DNA of 64,000 nucleotides from Marisediminicola antarctica (GTDB lineage: Bacteria > Actinomycetota > Actinomycetes > Actinomycetales > Microbacteriaceae). The first letter of the stretch is position 1. Each line of letters begins with the position of its first letter. Below the pieces are notes generated by a model. The model was given only the letters and a program-made list of their open reading frames with translations. It was not told the DNA's origin and made no database searches. The stretch covers positions 1,798,001 through 1,862,000 of the forward strand of contig NZ_CP017146.1 in NCBI RefSeq assembly GCF_009930795.1, in the 5' to 3' direction. The position numbers and the translations under genes were made by a program. Positions 25,868 to 38,777 of the stretch are shown here, in pieces.

Positions 25868-27733
25868 GTGCCAACTCGCCTCTCACAGCTCTTCGTCCGC
25901 ACCCTCCGGGAAGACCCGTCCGACGCGGAAGTGACCAGTCACCGCCTGCTCCTGCGCGCCGGCTACATCCGCCGCCAGGCCCCGGGCGTCTTCGCCTGGC
26001 TGCCGCTCGGGCTCAAGGTGCGCCGCAAGATCGAGGCGGTCATCCGTGAGGAGATGGACGGGATCGGCGCCCAGGAGGTGCACTTCCCGGCGCTGCTGCC
26101 GCGCGAGCCGTACGAGATCACCGGGCGCTGGACCGAATACGGCGACGGTGTGTTCCGCCTCAAGGACCGGCACGGCGCCGACTACCTGCTCGCGCCGACC
26201 CACGAGGAGGTCTTCACTCTGCTCGTGAAAGACCTCTACAGCTCCTACAAAGATCTCCCGCTCTCGATCTACCAGATCCAGGACAAGTACCGCGACGAGG
26301 CGCGCCCACGCGCGGGCCTTCTGCGCGGCCGCGAATTCTCGATGAAGGACGCCTACTCCTTCGACTACACCGACGCCGGCCTCGACGTCAGCTACCAGGC
26401 TCAGCGCGACGCGTACGAGCGCATCTTCCAGCGCCTCGGCCTCGACTACGTGATCGTGCAGGCGGATGCTGGTGCAATGGGCGGCTCGCGCAGCGAGGAG
26501 TTCCTGCACCCGACCCCTATCGGCGAGGACACCTTCGTGCGCACCGACGGCGGATACGCGGCCAACGTCGAAGCCTTCCGCACGATTGTGCCGGAGGCGA
26601 TCGACCACTCCGGCTTCCCTGCCCCCGAGGTAGTCGACTCGCCGAACACGCCGACCATCCCGACCCTCGTCGACCTCGCCAACGCTAGCCATTCTCGCCC
26701 CGACGGCCGCGAGTGGACCGCCGCCGACACCCTCAAGGTCGTCGTGCTCGCTCTCAGCCACCTCGACGGCAGCCGCGAGCTCATCGCGATCGGACTTCCC
26801 GGCGACCGCGACGTCGACCTCAAGCGCATCGAGGTTGCCTTCGCCCCCGCCGAGGTCGAGGCGGCCACCGCTGCGGACTTCGCCCGCACCCCGCAGCTCG
26901 TCAAGGGCTACATCGGCCCCTGGTCGGCCGACGGGGCGGTGCTCGGCCGCGGTGTCGTCGCCGAGGCCCCAAAGTCCAGGGCGGGCAAGTCGGGCAGGTC
27001 GAGCGAGCCCCGCACGCTGGATGCCGAGGCCCCCGCCGGTCACGAGTCGGCGTCGTCCACGGGCATCCGCTTCTTCCTCGACCCGCGCATCGTCGATGGC
27101 ACCCAGTGGGTCACCGGAGCAAACATCGACCAGAAGCACGTCTTCGGCCTCGTCGCTGGCCGCGACTTCTCGGCCGACGGCTTCCTCGAGGTCGCCGAGG
27201 TGCGCGAGGGAGACCTCGCGCCCGACGGCTCCGGCCCGATCGAGACGGCGCGTGGCATGGAGATCGGCCACGTCTTCCAGCTCGGTCGCAAGTACGCCGA
27301 GGCGCTCGGTCTCAAGGTGTTGGACGAGAACGGCAAGCTCGTCACCGTCACGATGGGCTCCTACGGCATCGGCGTCACGCGCATCCTCGCCGTGATCGCC
27401 GAGGCGAACAACGACGGCAAGGGCCTCATCTGGCCCGCGAATGTGACCCCCTTTGACGTGCACGTGATCGCCGCGACGAAGGAGCCCGAGATCCACGCGG
27501 TCGCCGAGACCATCGCCGCCGAGCTCGAGGCGCGAGGCAAGGATGTGCTGTTCGACGACCGGCCCAAGGTGTCGGCCGGCGTGAAGTTCGGTGACGCGGA
27601 GCTGCTCGGTGTGCCGACGATCGTGATCGTCGGGCGCGGCGCGGTCGAGGGCAACGTCGAGCTCTGGGACCGTCGCACAGGAGACCGCCAGTCGGTTGCG
27701 ATTGACTCGATCGCGGCGCTCCTCGCGCCCTGA
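25868..27733 (+). CDS. proS: Prolyl-tRNA synthetase
   Basis: 621 residues from GTG 25868, which gives [17 protein letters not shown], the family N-terminus; ATG 25859 would add three residues. Class II motifs: [15 protein letters not shown] (motif 2 region), [20 protein letters not shown], and [10 protein letters not shown] (motif 3). The editing insertion sits at about 230-400 and contains a Ser/Pro/Ala-rich stretch ([13 protein letters not shown]) that interrupts it. The C-terminal anticodon-binding domain is complete. Charges tRNA-Pro in the cytoplasm. Confidence 0.95.
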   Translation: MPTRLSQLFVRTLREDPSDAEVTSHRLLLRAGYIRRQAPGVFAWLPLGLKVRRKIEAVIREEMDGIGAQEVHFPALLPREPYEITGRWTEYGDGVFRLKDRHGADYLLAPTHEEVFTLLVKDLYSSYKDLPLSIYQIQDKYRDEARPRAGLLRGREFSMKDAYSFDYTDAGLDVSYQAQRDAYERIFQRLGLDYVIVQADAGAMGGSRSEEFLHPTPIGEDTFVRTDGGYAANVEAFRTIVPEAIDHSGFPAPEVVDSPNTPTIPTLVDLANASHSRPDGREWTAADTLKVVVLALSHLDGSRELIAIGLPGDRDVDLKRIEVAFAPAEVEAATAADFARTPQLVKGYIGPWSADGAVLGRGVVAEAPKSRAGKSGRSSEPRTLDAEAPAGHESASSTGIRFFLDPRIVDGTQWVTGANIDQKHVFGLVAGRDFSADGFLEVAEVREGDLAPDGSGPIETARGMEIGHVFQLGRKYAEALGLKVLDENGKLVTVTMGSYGIGVTRILAVIAEANNDGKGLIWPANVTPFDVHVIAATKEPEIHAVAETIAAELEARGKDVLFDDRPKVSAGVKFGDAELLGVPTIVIVGRGAVEGNVELWDRRTGDRQSVAIDSIAALLAP

Positions 27734-27763
27734 CCCACCGACGACTCGCCGAAGAAAGAGAAC

Positions 27764-28765
<1,002 letters not shown>

Positions 28766-28776
28766 CCCGACCGACC

Positions 28777-29664
28777 ATGACGAGTCTGCTGCGCAAGGTC
28801 AAGACGCGACTGGCGATCCACGCCCACCGCAAGGTGCGCGGGATGCTCGAGGGCGAGTACACCTCGGTGTTCCACGGGCGCAGCATCGAGTTCGACGACC
28901 TGCGCCACTATGTGCCCGGCGACGAGGTCAAGGACATCGACTGGAAGGCGACGGCCCGCATGGGCACGCCGATGACCCGGCGCTACATCGCCTCGCGCAA
29001 GCACACAGTGCTTCTCGTCACCGACACCGGCCGCAATATGGCGGCGGTGGCCGCGAGCGGTGAGCAGAAGATCGACATCGCGATTCTTGCCGCGGGCGTC
29101 GTCGGCTACCTCGCCGCCCGGCATGGCGATCTCGTTGCGATTCTCGCGGGGGATGCCGAGCAGACCGAGTACCGAGGCCCCGAGTCGACCGACGCGCACC
29201 TGGAGCGGCTACTGCAGCTCATGGCGTCGCGCACGACGCTCGGCTCTGGCCGCAGCGACCTGAGCACGCAGCTGGCGTACGTCGCGCGAGGCTTCCGGCG
29301 CCGGATGATTCTCGTCGTGATCGCCGACGACCGGGTGATCGACCAGGTGCAGCGGCGGCTCCTGCGCCGTCTCTCCGCGCAGCACGAGATCCTCTGGCTG
29401 ACTGTCGGCGATGCCGACCCGACTCGCGCCGACTGGTCGGCCGGCGGCATGTACGAGGTGGCCGACGGGGCTGAGCTGCCGAGGGCTGTGCGCTCCCAGC
29501 GGCACCTGCGCGAGGAGTTCGCAGAGGCGGCTCTCGCGCGGACGGCCGCCGCCGACGAGCTGTTCGACTCGCTCGCGATCAGCAGCGGTCGGGTTGAGGC
29601 CGAGACCGACGTCATTCCCGGCCTGTTCCGCCTGCTCGAGGGGCACCGGCATGCCCGGCGGTAA
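28777..29664 (+). CDS. DUF58-domain protein
   Basis: 295 residues from ATG 28777. The family signature FDDLRHYVPGDEVKDIDWKA is at about 42-61, followed by a VWA-like half (LLVTDTGRNMAA) whose MIDAS serine pattern DxGxN is degenerate. Follows the ATPase by 11 bp and overlaps the next gene by 14 bp. Soluble; expected to bind the VWA proteins or the MoxR ATPase. Confidence 0.88.
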   Translation: MTSLLRKVKTRLAIHAHRKVRGMLEGEYTSVFHGRSIEFDDLRHYVPGDEVKDIDWKATARMGTPMTRRYIASRKHTVLLVTDTGRNMAAVAASGEQKIDIAILAAGVVGYLAARHGDLVAILAGDAEQTEYRGPESTDAHLERLLQLMASRTTLGSGRSDLSTQLAYVARGFRRRMILVVIADDRVIDQVQRRLLRRLSAQHEILWLTVGDADPTRADWSAGGMYEVADGAELPRAVRSQRHLREEFAEAALARTAAADELFDSLAISSGRVEAETDVIPGLFRLLEGHRHARR

Positions 29665-30124
29665 CGGGTTCTTCCCGCCAGTGGCGTATTCGCCGCTCTG
29701 GGCGGCGCTCGCGGTCGTGATTCTGCTCGTGCTCGCGGCGTTCTACATCGTCGTGCCACTGCTCACCCGTCAGGCGCGCGTCGAGGAGCCGGAGGTCGAT
29801 GTGAGCTGGATGCCGGTTGACGTGCCGGCCCTGCGCGGCAAGTACGAGGTACTCATCTCCGAGGTCGAGGCCTCTCACCGCCTCGGGGAGCTCAGCGTGC
29901 GCGCGGCGCATCAGCGCCTGAGCCTGCTGCTGCGCCTGTTCGCGTACGAGTCGAGCGGCATCCGCGCCCCGCACATGACGCTCGCCGAGCTGCGCGAGGG
30001 CCGGGACACCCCGCTCAGCGACGCCGTGGCGAAGCTGTACCCGGGCGAATTCGAGGCAATCGAGCGCGGCAGCGTGCTGGACGCCGCCGAGGTCGCCAGA
30101 CGGATGGTGTACTCGTGGAACTGA
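29651..30124 (+). CDS. Small membrane protein of the MoxR/VWA operon
   Basis: 157 residues from ATG 29651, inside the 3' end of the DUF58 gene in another frame. One membrane helix (about 14-36), then a cytoplasmic part with HRLGELSVRAAHQRLS and a C-terminal helical stretch. Resembles the DUF4381-type partner often found at this place in Bat operons, but with little conserved sequence. Overlaps the first VWA gene by 10 bp. Confidence 0.75.
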   Translation: MPGGNGFFPPVAYSPLWAALAVVILLVLAAFYIVVPLLTRQARVEEPEVDVSWMPVDVPALRGKYEVLISEVEASHRLGELSVRAAHQRLSLLLRLFAYESSGIRAPHMTLAELREGRDTPLSDAVAKLYPGEFEAIERGSVLDAAEVARRMVYSWN

Positions 30125-31101
30125 TCTACTGGTGGATGCCGCTGCTGTGGGCGCTGCTGACAGCAGTCGTGGCCGGTGTCGCCGTGCTTGTCTACCGGCG
30201 AGGACGCCGCCGCGCGGTGGAGGGGCGCGCGATCGCCCACTCGGACCGCCTGACCGCACTGCCCGGCTACCGCACCGCCCTGGCCCGCTACCGGGCGTTG
30301 TTGCTCGCATTCGCCGGGCTCGCCGCGCTCGTGCTCGTGGCGGGGGTGATCCTCGCGTCGCGCCCTGTCGCGACGAGCATCGTCTACCCGCAGCTCAGCA
30401 ATCGCGACATCGTGTTGTGCCTCGACGTGTCCGGGTCGATGGTCGAGTACGACACCGAGCTCGTCGAGGTGTTCGGGCAGCTCGTCGACGAGTTCGAGGG
30501 CGAACGCGTGAGCCTCGTCGTGTTCAACGCGTCCGCGGTCACCTACTTTCCGCTCACCTCCGACTACGGCTACATCCGCGAGCAGTTCGCCACGATCACG
30601 GAGCAGTTCGTGAACGAGGACATCGCCTATTTCGACGGCACCTTCTTCGGCGATGGCTCCTCTCTCATCGGAGACGGGCTCGCGGCGTGCTCTCTGCGTT
30701 TCGACACCCCTGAGGAGGACCGCTCGAGGTCGATCATCCTCGCGACCGATAACCTCACGGTCGGCGAATCGATCTTCAGCCTGCCCGAGGCCGGGGAGCT
30801 CGCGAGTGAGGCCGGCATCCGCGTCTACGGAATCAACCCGGGCGATTCGAGCGCCAGGGAGTATCTTGCCCGCTTCGCCGCCGAGTTCCAGGGAGTCGTC
30901 GAGGGCACCGGTGGCTCCTACTTCGGCATCGCAGACCCGCGCGCGATCGACTCGATCGTCGAGCGGATTGACGCCGAGCAGGCCACCATCTCTCGTGGCG
31001 CACCCCAGCTCGTCACAGCGGACCAGCCTGTGATCCCGGTCGTTTTCGCCTTCCTCGGACTCGCCGGACTCATCGCCCTCGCCTGGAGGCTGCAGCGATG
31101 A
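30115..31101 (+). CDS. VWA-domain membrane protein, BatA-like
   Basis: 328 residues from GTG 30115. Two N-terminal membrane helices, a VWA domain at about 95-290 with MIDAS motif DVSGSM, a threonine-containing loop, and DNLTVG later, then a C-terminal helix (VIPVVFAFLGLAGLIALAW). The metal site is complete, so ligand binding through Mg is expected. Coupled to the second VWA gene by ATGA overlap. Confidence 0.9.
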   Translation: MELIYWWMPLLWALLTAVVAGVAVLVYRRGRRRAVEGRAIAHSDRLTALPGYRTALARYRALLLAFAGLAALVLVAGVILASRPVATSIVYPQLSNRDIVLCLDVSGSMVEYDTELVEVFGQLVDEFEGERVSLVVFNASAVTYFPLTSDYGYIREQFATITEQFVNEDIAYFDGTFFGDGSSLIGDGLAACSLRFDTPEEDRSRSIILATDNLTVGESIFSLPEAGELASEAGIRVYGINPGDSSAREYLARFAAEFQGVVEGTGGSYFGIADPRAIDSIVERIDAEQATISRGAPQLVTADQPVIPVVFAFLGLAGLIALAWRLQR

Positions 31102-32144
31102 CGCTCATTCCCATGCTGCCCATCCCGGTCATCGCCGTGCTCGGCGCCGTGCTCGGCGGCGCCGTGCTGTGGCGTCTCGCGCGCGCCCGGCGGTCGAGGG
31201 AGCGCCTCGGCTGGGCGCTGCGGCTGGCGATGGTGGTGCTGTTGATCGTGATCTCCCTGCGCCCCTCGATCGCCGGCGAGACCCGCGGGCCGGTCGCGTC
31301 GGGCGGTCTCGAGGTGTACTTCGTCGTCGACACGACGAGCAGCATGGCGGCCGAGGACGCCGCGGTCGAGCCGGCCGGCGACGCTCCCGCCACCCGGCTC
31401 GATGCGGTGAAGGCCGACATCACCGCCATGTCCGAGCAGCTGGTCGGAGCACAGTTCTCGCTCACCACGTTCGACGCGACCTCGGTGCAGCGCGTGCCAC
31501 TCACGACGGATGCGGCGGCGCTCGCGTCGGCGACGACGGCTCTGACCTCCGAGATCACGTACTACTCGCGCGGGAGTGGCATCGACGCCCCCGTCGAATT
31601 CGTCGGCGAGCTGCTCGCGAGCGCGCGAAGCTCGCACCCGGAACGCTCCCGGGTGCTGTTCTACCTCGGCGACGGCGAACAGACCCGGGACGAGGTGCCC
31701 GGCTCGTTCGGCGCCATCGCCGAGCTCATCGACGGTGGAGGTGTGATCGGCTACGGAACCCAGGAGGGCGGGCGGATGCGCGTGTTCGACGGCTACTCCG
31801 CCGATGACAACCCCGCCGAGGTGTCCTACATCCAGGATCCGACCAGTGGCGCCGACGCGGTGTCCACGCTCGACCAGGCGAACCTCGCGGTCATCGCCGG
31901 CGAGCTCGGTGTCGACTACCGGCACAGCGACGAGGGTGCGGCGCGGGAGTTCGCGGACGGTCTCGACGTCGGGCCGATAACGGCCAGGGCCAGCAGCTTC
32001 GCCGGCCCCGTCGAGTTCTACTGGCTCCTCGCACTCCCTCTCGCGCTGTTCGCGCTCGGCGAGCTCGCCGCCGCGGGCCTCGCGATAGCGCGATCGCGCC
32101 CACGGTCCGACAACCCTCGCCAGGCTAAGGAGGCGCGCTCGTGA
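31098..32144 (+). CDS. VWA-domain membrane protein, BatB-like
   Basis: 348 residues from ATG 31098. Two N-terminal helices, VWA domain at about 70-260 with DTTSSMAAED (the usual DxSxS is DxTSS), and a C-terminal helix near 300-325. The paired VWA proteins suggest a heteromeric membrane complex served by the MoxR ATPase. Coupled to the next gene by GTGA overlap. Confidence 0.87.
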   Translation: MTLIPMLPIPVIAVLGAVLGGAVLWRLARARRSRERLGWALRLAMVVLLIVISLRPSIAGETRGPVASGGLEVYFVVDTTSSMAAEDAAVEPAGDAPATRLDAVKADITAMSEQLVGAQFSLTTFDATSVQRVPLTTDAAALASATTALTSEITYYSRGSGIDAPVEFVGELLASARSSHPERSRVLFYLGDGEQTRDEVPGSFGAIAELIDGGGVIGYGTQEGGRMRVFDGYSADDNPAEVSYIQDPTSGADAVSTLDQANLAVIAGELGVDYRHSDEGAAREFADGLDVGPITARASSFAGPVEFYWLLALPLALFALGELAAAGLAIARSRPRSDNPRQAKEARS

Positions 32145-32860
32145 GCGTGCCGAACCCAGCGCTCCGCCGACTGCGCTGGATCCTGCTGCTCGGGTCGGTG
32201 CCGTTCGCGATCGCGGCGCTGATACTCGCCGGAAAGCTCATCGGTCTGCAGGGCACGGCGGGTCCCTCGCTCGACAGCTACGATCGCGGCAACTACGCCG
32301 CGAGCGCTGAGCAGCTCGATCCCCTGTTCGAGTGGAACGCGTTCGAACCGTGGATCGCCCACTTCGACCGGGGCACGGCGCGGGCCGCATCCGGCGACAC
32401 GATTCCCGCGATCACCGACCTCGAACGCGCCTTCGCGCAGGCGCCGAGCGCGAAGAAATGCGATGTCGCCGTCAACCTCTCGCTCAGCTGGGAGCTGCTC
32501 GGCGACAGCTACGCCTCGCAGGGCCAACTGGCCGGTGCCGCTCGCCTGTACGCCACAGCGAAGGCTGTGATCGAGGCGGCTGGCCCCGAGTGCGAACCCC
32601 CCAACGCGCCGCAGAACAACCTGGAGGGACGCGACCCGGGGCAGGAGCTGTCGGACGCGAGCGATCGGCTCGACGCCAAGTCCGACCAGACCGCGCCGCC
32701 GAGGAGTGGCACTGGCGACGGCGACTCGCCCGGCGCCGAACAGGACCAGCTCGAGCAGCTGCGCGAGCAAAACGATGACGCGGCGGGGGAGAAGGCAGAG
32801 CGCGAGACGCAGAACCGCGGCCAAGACTCGGGGGGCGCTTTCACGGACCGACCCTGGTAG
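32141..32860 (+). CDS. Membrane-anchored TPR-like protein, BatC-like
   Basis: 239 residues from GTG 32141. One N-terminal helix (about 13-32), then a helical region with repeat-like YDRGNYAASAEQLDPLFE and AAARLYATAK patterns, and a disordered acidic tail (QDQLEQLREQNDD). Last gene of the MoxR/VWA run. The tetratricopeptide match is by pattern and position, not strong. The stop is 93 bp before nusA, in the place where rimP is usually found. Confidence 0.75.
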   Translation: MSVPNPALRRLRWILLLGSVPFAIAALILAGKLIGLQGTAGPSLDSYDRGNYAASAEQLDPLFEWNAFEPWIAHFDRGTARAASGDTIPAITDLERAFAQAPSAKKCDVAVNLSLSWELLGDSYASQGQLAGAARLYATAKAVIEAAGPECEPPNAPQNNLEGRDPGQELSDASDRLDAKSDQTAPPRSGTGDGDSPGAEQDQLEQLREQNDDAAGEKAERETQNRGQDSGGAFTDRPW

Positions 32861-32953
32861 CGCGGCGGGGCCGAATCCACTGGTAACTTAGGTGTTGACT
32901 TCCCCGAGCACGTTCTGTTCGGGAGTTCCTATCTGAATAGTGGAGGCCCCTCA

Positions 32954-33946
32954 GTGGACATCGATCTGAGCGTGCTGCGGCTCCTTGAGCGCGAGCGCGA
33001 AATTCCGTTCCAGGAGTTGGTCGCCATCATCGAGCAGGCGATCCTGACTGCCTACCTCAAGCACACGGATGCCGCGGAGCCCGTCGACGGGGCCATCCCG
33101 GCCCGCGTGCACCTCGACCGCAAGACCGGACACGTCTCGGTGTTCGTCACCGAGTACGACGAGGAGGGCCTCGTCGTCGGCGAAGCCGTCGATAGCCCCA
33201 GCGACTTCGGCCGTATCGCGGCGTTCGCCGCGAAGCAGGTCATCAACCAGCGGCTGCGCGATATCGCCGACGAACACGTGCTCGGCGAATTCAAGGGCCG
33301 CGAGGGCGACATCGTCGCGGGCGTCATCCAGCAGGGCCCGAATCCTCGAATGATCCATGTCGACCTCGGCACGATCGAGGCGATCCTTCCCCCCGAGGAG
33401 CAGGTTCCCGGCGAGGAGTACAAGCACGGGTCACGCATCCGCGTCTATGTCACCGCGGTCGGCCGCGGACTCAAGGGCCCCCAGATCACCGTGTCGCGCA
33501 CGCATCCGTCGCTCGTCCGCAAACTCTTCGCTCTCGAGGTTCCGGAGATCGCGAGCGGCGTCGTCGAGATTGTGTCGCTCGCCCGCGAGGCGGGCCACCG
33601 CACCAAGATCGCCGTCAAGGCGAACGAGCCCGGCGTGAACGCCAAAGGCGCATGTATTGGCGAGATGGGGCAGCGCGTGCGCGCCGTCACTGCGGAGCTC
33701 AACAACGAGAAGATCGACATCGTCGACTACCACCCCAACCTGGCGACCTTTGTCGCCAACGCGCTGTCGCCGGCGAAGGTGACCTCCTCGTTCGTGATCG
33801 ACGAGTCAACCAAGGCCGTTCGCGCCCTCGTGCCCGACTACCAGCTCTCCCTCGCGATCGGCAAGGAGGGCCAGAACGCCCGCCTCGCCGCCAAGCTGAC
33901 GGGCGCGCGCATCGACATCCAGCCGGATAGCATTCTCGAGTCGTAA
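32954..33946 (+). CDS. nusA: Transcription termination/antitermination factor
   Basis: 330 residues, normal for actinobacterial NusA. GTG 32954 is preceded by TGGAGG and gives [19 protein letters not shown], the family start. N-terminal RNA-polymerase-binding domain (1-110), S1 domain (about 112-180, [17 protein letters not shown]), two KH domains (about 190-330, [18 protein letters not shown] and [18 protein letters not shown]). Actinobacterial NusA lacks the acidic repeats of E. coli. The last 27 bases of the coding region are copied at 34011-34037. Confidence 0.95.
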   Translation: MDIDLSVLRLLEREREIPFQELVAIIEQAILTAYLKHTDAAEPVDGAIPARVHLDRKTGHVSVFVTEYDEEGLVVGEAVDSPSDFGRIAAFAAKQVINQRLRDIADEHVLGEFKGREGDIVAGVIQQGPNPRMIHVDLGTIEAILPPEEQVPGEEYKHGSRIRVYVTAVGRGLKGPQITVSRTHPSLVRKLFALEVPEIASGVVEIVSLAREAGHRTKIAVKANEPGVNAKGACIGEMGQRVRAVTAELNNEKIDIVDYHPNLATFVANALSPAKVTSSFVIDESTKAVRALVPDYQLSLAIGKEGQNARLAAKLTGARIDIQPDSILES

Positions 33947-34037
33947 CGTGTCGATGTGCGCGCGGTACGGAACGACGCGTCAGCGTCGGGCCGGCCGGAC
34001 TAGTGTCGGGCATCCAGCCGGATAGCATTCTCGAGTC
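33916..34037 (+). repeat. 27-bp exact duplication of the nusA 3' end
   Basis: CATCCAGCCGGATAGCATTC plus TCGAGTC occurs at 33916-33942, finishing nusA, and again at 34011-34037 in the intergenic gap, 95 bp apart. The 68 bp between contain a CGACGC-GTCA-GCGTCG hairpin. Confidence 0.92.
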
Positions 34038-34077
34038 CTGAGAGCGCCCGGCGTAATTTAATCGGGTCAGGTGTACC

Positions 34078-34386
34078 ATGAACAACGTAAGAACCTGCCT
34101 CGGCTGTCGTCAGCGGGCCTCCAAGACCTCCCTTCTGAGGCTGGTGGCGCATGACGGCGCGATAGTTATGGATCGCTCCATGACTCTTCCCGGCCGAGGT
34201 GCTTGGGTGCATCCCTCCATTGATTGCCTCGAAACGGCTCTGACGCGCAAGGCCATCGGCCGTTCGCTTCGGAATCCCGCGGTGACGATCGACGGGGACG
34301 CACTTCGACAGGAACTTCGCAATCACACCATCGGCGTCGGTGACGGCGCCCTAGAGAACAGGCTGAACGGCCCAGTGAACAACTAA
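34078..34386 (+). CDS. ylxR: YlxR-family RNA-binding protein (DUF448)
   Basis: 102 residues from ATG 34078. Contains the family signature RTCLGCRQR at residues 5-13 and GRGAWVHPS, typical of the small protein encoded between nusA and infB in Gram-positive bacteria. The homologue in Streptococcus binds RNA; YlxR has been linked to RNase P in other species. It probably belongs to the nusA-infB transcript. Confidence 0.93.
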   Translation: MNNVRTCLGCRQRASKTSLLRLVAHDGAIVMDRSMTLPGRGAWVHPSIDCLETALTRKAIGRSLRNPAVTIDGDALRQELRNHTIGVGDGALENRLNGPVNN

Positions 34387-34443
34387 TGAGCAACGAATAA
34401 TGAGCGGCTCGAAATGAGTCCCGTACTCGACTAACGGCTTTTT

Positions 34444-34473
34444 CCTGTCAGGGAGAAGGCCCCAGACAGGAGA
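34444..34473 (+). promoter_or_regulatory. infB leader hairpin covering the ribosome-binding site
   Basis: CCTGTC (34444-34449) pairs with GACAGG (34465-34470), with GGG/CCC pairing possible in the loop. The right arm overlaps the Shine-Dalgarno AGGAGA (34468-34473), 3 nt before GTG 34477. Folding would hide the ribosome-binding site, so translation of IF-2 may be controlled here. Confidence 0.5.
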
Positions 34474-34476
34474 ATT

Positions 34477-37221
<2,745 letters not shown>

Positions 37222-37368
37222 GCGGGATATCGCGCACGCGCCGGATGCGGCGGGGCGCGCGGGAGACGGATCGCTCGAACACGAGGATCCGTATTCCGCC
37301 GCCCCGCCCGCCCGGATCGCGCCGGCAGCACCACCACTGAATGACACGAAGAACAAAGGAACACTGAA

Positions 37369-37857
37369 ATGGCTGATCCGGCACGCGCCGCAAAGATGGC
37401 GGACCGCATCAAGGTGATCGTCGCCAAGACTCTGGAGCGTGGCATCAAGGATCCGCGCATCGGCTTCGTCACCATCACCGACGTGAAGGTGACGGGCGAC
37501 CTGCAGCATGCCTCCGTGTTCTACACCGTCTACGGCTCCGAGGAGGAGCGCGCCGACTCGGCCGCCGCCCTCAAGTCGGCGACCGGGATGCTGCGCAGCG
37601 AGGTCGGCAAGAACCTCACGTCGCGCCTGACCCCCTCGCTGCAGTTCATCGCAGACGCGATCCCCGAGAATGCCAAGCACATCGAGGAGCTGCTCGCCGA
37701 GGCCACCAAGCGCGACCTTGAGGTCGAGACGCTCAAGAAGACCGCGAAGTACGCCGGCGACGAGGACCCGTATGTGAAGCCGCGCGTCATTGGCGAGGAG
37801 CTCGACGCCGAGGACGACCTCGACGACAACGACCTCGACGACACAGCCAAGGCCTGA
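37369..37857 (+). CDS. rbfA: 30S ribosome-binding factor A
   Basis: 162 residues from ATG 37369, preceded by AAAGGAACA. KH-like fold with ADPARAAKMADRIKVIVAKT, DPRIGFVTITDVKVTGDLQHA and LTPSLQFIAD. An acidic tail of about 40 residues (DAEDDLDDNDLDD) follows. Helps mature the 16S rRNA 5' end in the 30S subunit. The 147-bp gap after infB shows no other gene. Confidence 0.95.
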   Translation: MADPARAAKMADRIKVIVAKTLERGIKDPRIGFVTITDVKVTGDLQHASVFYTVYGSEEERADSAAALKSATGMLRSEVGKNLTSRLTPSLQFIADAIPENAKHIEELLAEATKRDLEVETLKKTAKYAGDEDPYVKPRVIGEELDAEDDLDDNDLDDTAKA

Positions 37858-37872
37858 ACGTCGCGCGTGCGG

Positions 37873-38742
37873 TCAGTGTCCGGGTAGGGCGTAGCCCGCA
37901 TCCGTCCGCACAGCCAGACCGTCGCTGAGCAGCCCGGCGATCGCGCGGGAGCGCTGGGTGCCGTCGGCCCAGACAGCGGTGAGCTCGCTTGCGGGAACGG
38001 GCACGTCCACAGCGCGCAGCTCCGCGAGGATCAGCCCGCGAACCTGGCGGTCGGAGCCCTCGAACCTCTTCTGCACCGGCTTGCGCGCGCCGAGGTAGAC
38101 CGGATACCCCTCGGCACGCCAGGCGCAGGCATCCCGGATCGGGCACTCATCGCACTTGGGCGCGCGCGCGGTGCAGACGATCGCGCCGAGCTCCATCGCC
38201 GCGGCATTGAACACCCGTGCGTCGGTGAGCGTCACCGGCAGCAGTGCGTCCATCGCCGCGAGGTCGCGCCGGGTCGAGGGGGGTGCCGGCTCGCCCAGCC
38301 CGTCGACGGCCCGCGCGAGCACGCGGCGCACGTTGGTGTCGACGACCGGATGCCGGTGGCCGTAGGCGAAGACCGCGACCGCGCGTGCCGTGTACGGCCC
38401 GACCCCAGGCAGCGCGAGCAGCTGGTCGACATCCTCCGGCACGACTCCGCCGTGGAGCTCGGCGATCGCGACGGCGCATGCGTGCAGGTTGAGGGCGCGC
38501 CGAGGATAGCCCAGGCTCGCCCAGGCCCGAACTGCGTCACCGGGCGGCGCTGCGGCGAGGGCGCTCGGACTTGGCCAGCGCTCGAGCCACTCGGCCAGCC
38601 GGGGGATGACGCGCGCAACGGGTGTCTGCTGCAGCATGAACTCGCTCACGAGCGTCCCCCACGCAGTGAACCCCGGTCGGCGCCACGGCAGGTCGCGGGC
38701 GTTGGCGCGGAACCAGTCGCTGAGGTCCGGGGCGATGCTCAC
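37873..38742 (-). CDS. mutY: A/G-specific adenine glycosylase, short form
   Basis: 289 residues from GTG 38742. HhH-GPD domain with SEFMLQQTPVARV, LPGVGPYTARAV and VDTNVRRVLAR (catalytic Asp), then a [4Fe-4S] loop CTARAPKCDECPIRDAC of the C-x6-C-x2-C-x5-C pattern. E. coli MutY has ~350 residues; the C-terminal NUDIX-like 8-oxoG-recognition domain is reduced to about 60 residues here. Removes A opposite 8-oxoG. TAGATT lies 6 nt before the start. Confidence 0.9.
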   Translation of the reverse strand: MSIAPDLSDWFRANARDLPWRRPGFTAWGTLVSEFMLQQTPVARVIPRLAEWLERWPSPSALAAAPPGDAVRAWASLGYPRRALNLHACAVAIAELHGGVVPEDVDQLLALPGVGPYTARAVAVFAYGHRHPVVDTNVRRVLARAVDGLGEPAPPSTRRDLAAMDALLPVTLTDARVFNAAAMELGAIVCTARAPKCDECPIRDACAWRAEGYPVYLGARKPVQKRFEGSDRQVRGLILAELRAVDVPVPASELTAVWADGTQRSRAIAGLLSDGLAVRTDAGYALPGH

Positions 38743-38748
38743 CCGTCC

Positions 38749-38754
38749 AATCTA
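38749..38754 (-). promoter_or_regulatory. -10 element, leaderless start of mutY
   Basis: TAGATT on the minus strand, 6 nt from GTG 38742. Confidence 0.55.
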
Positions 38755-38777
38755 GGACAGCTGGCGGGCCCCGGAGT

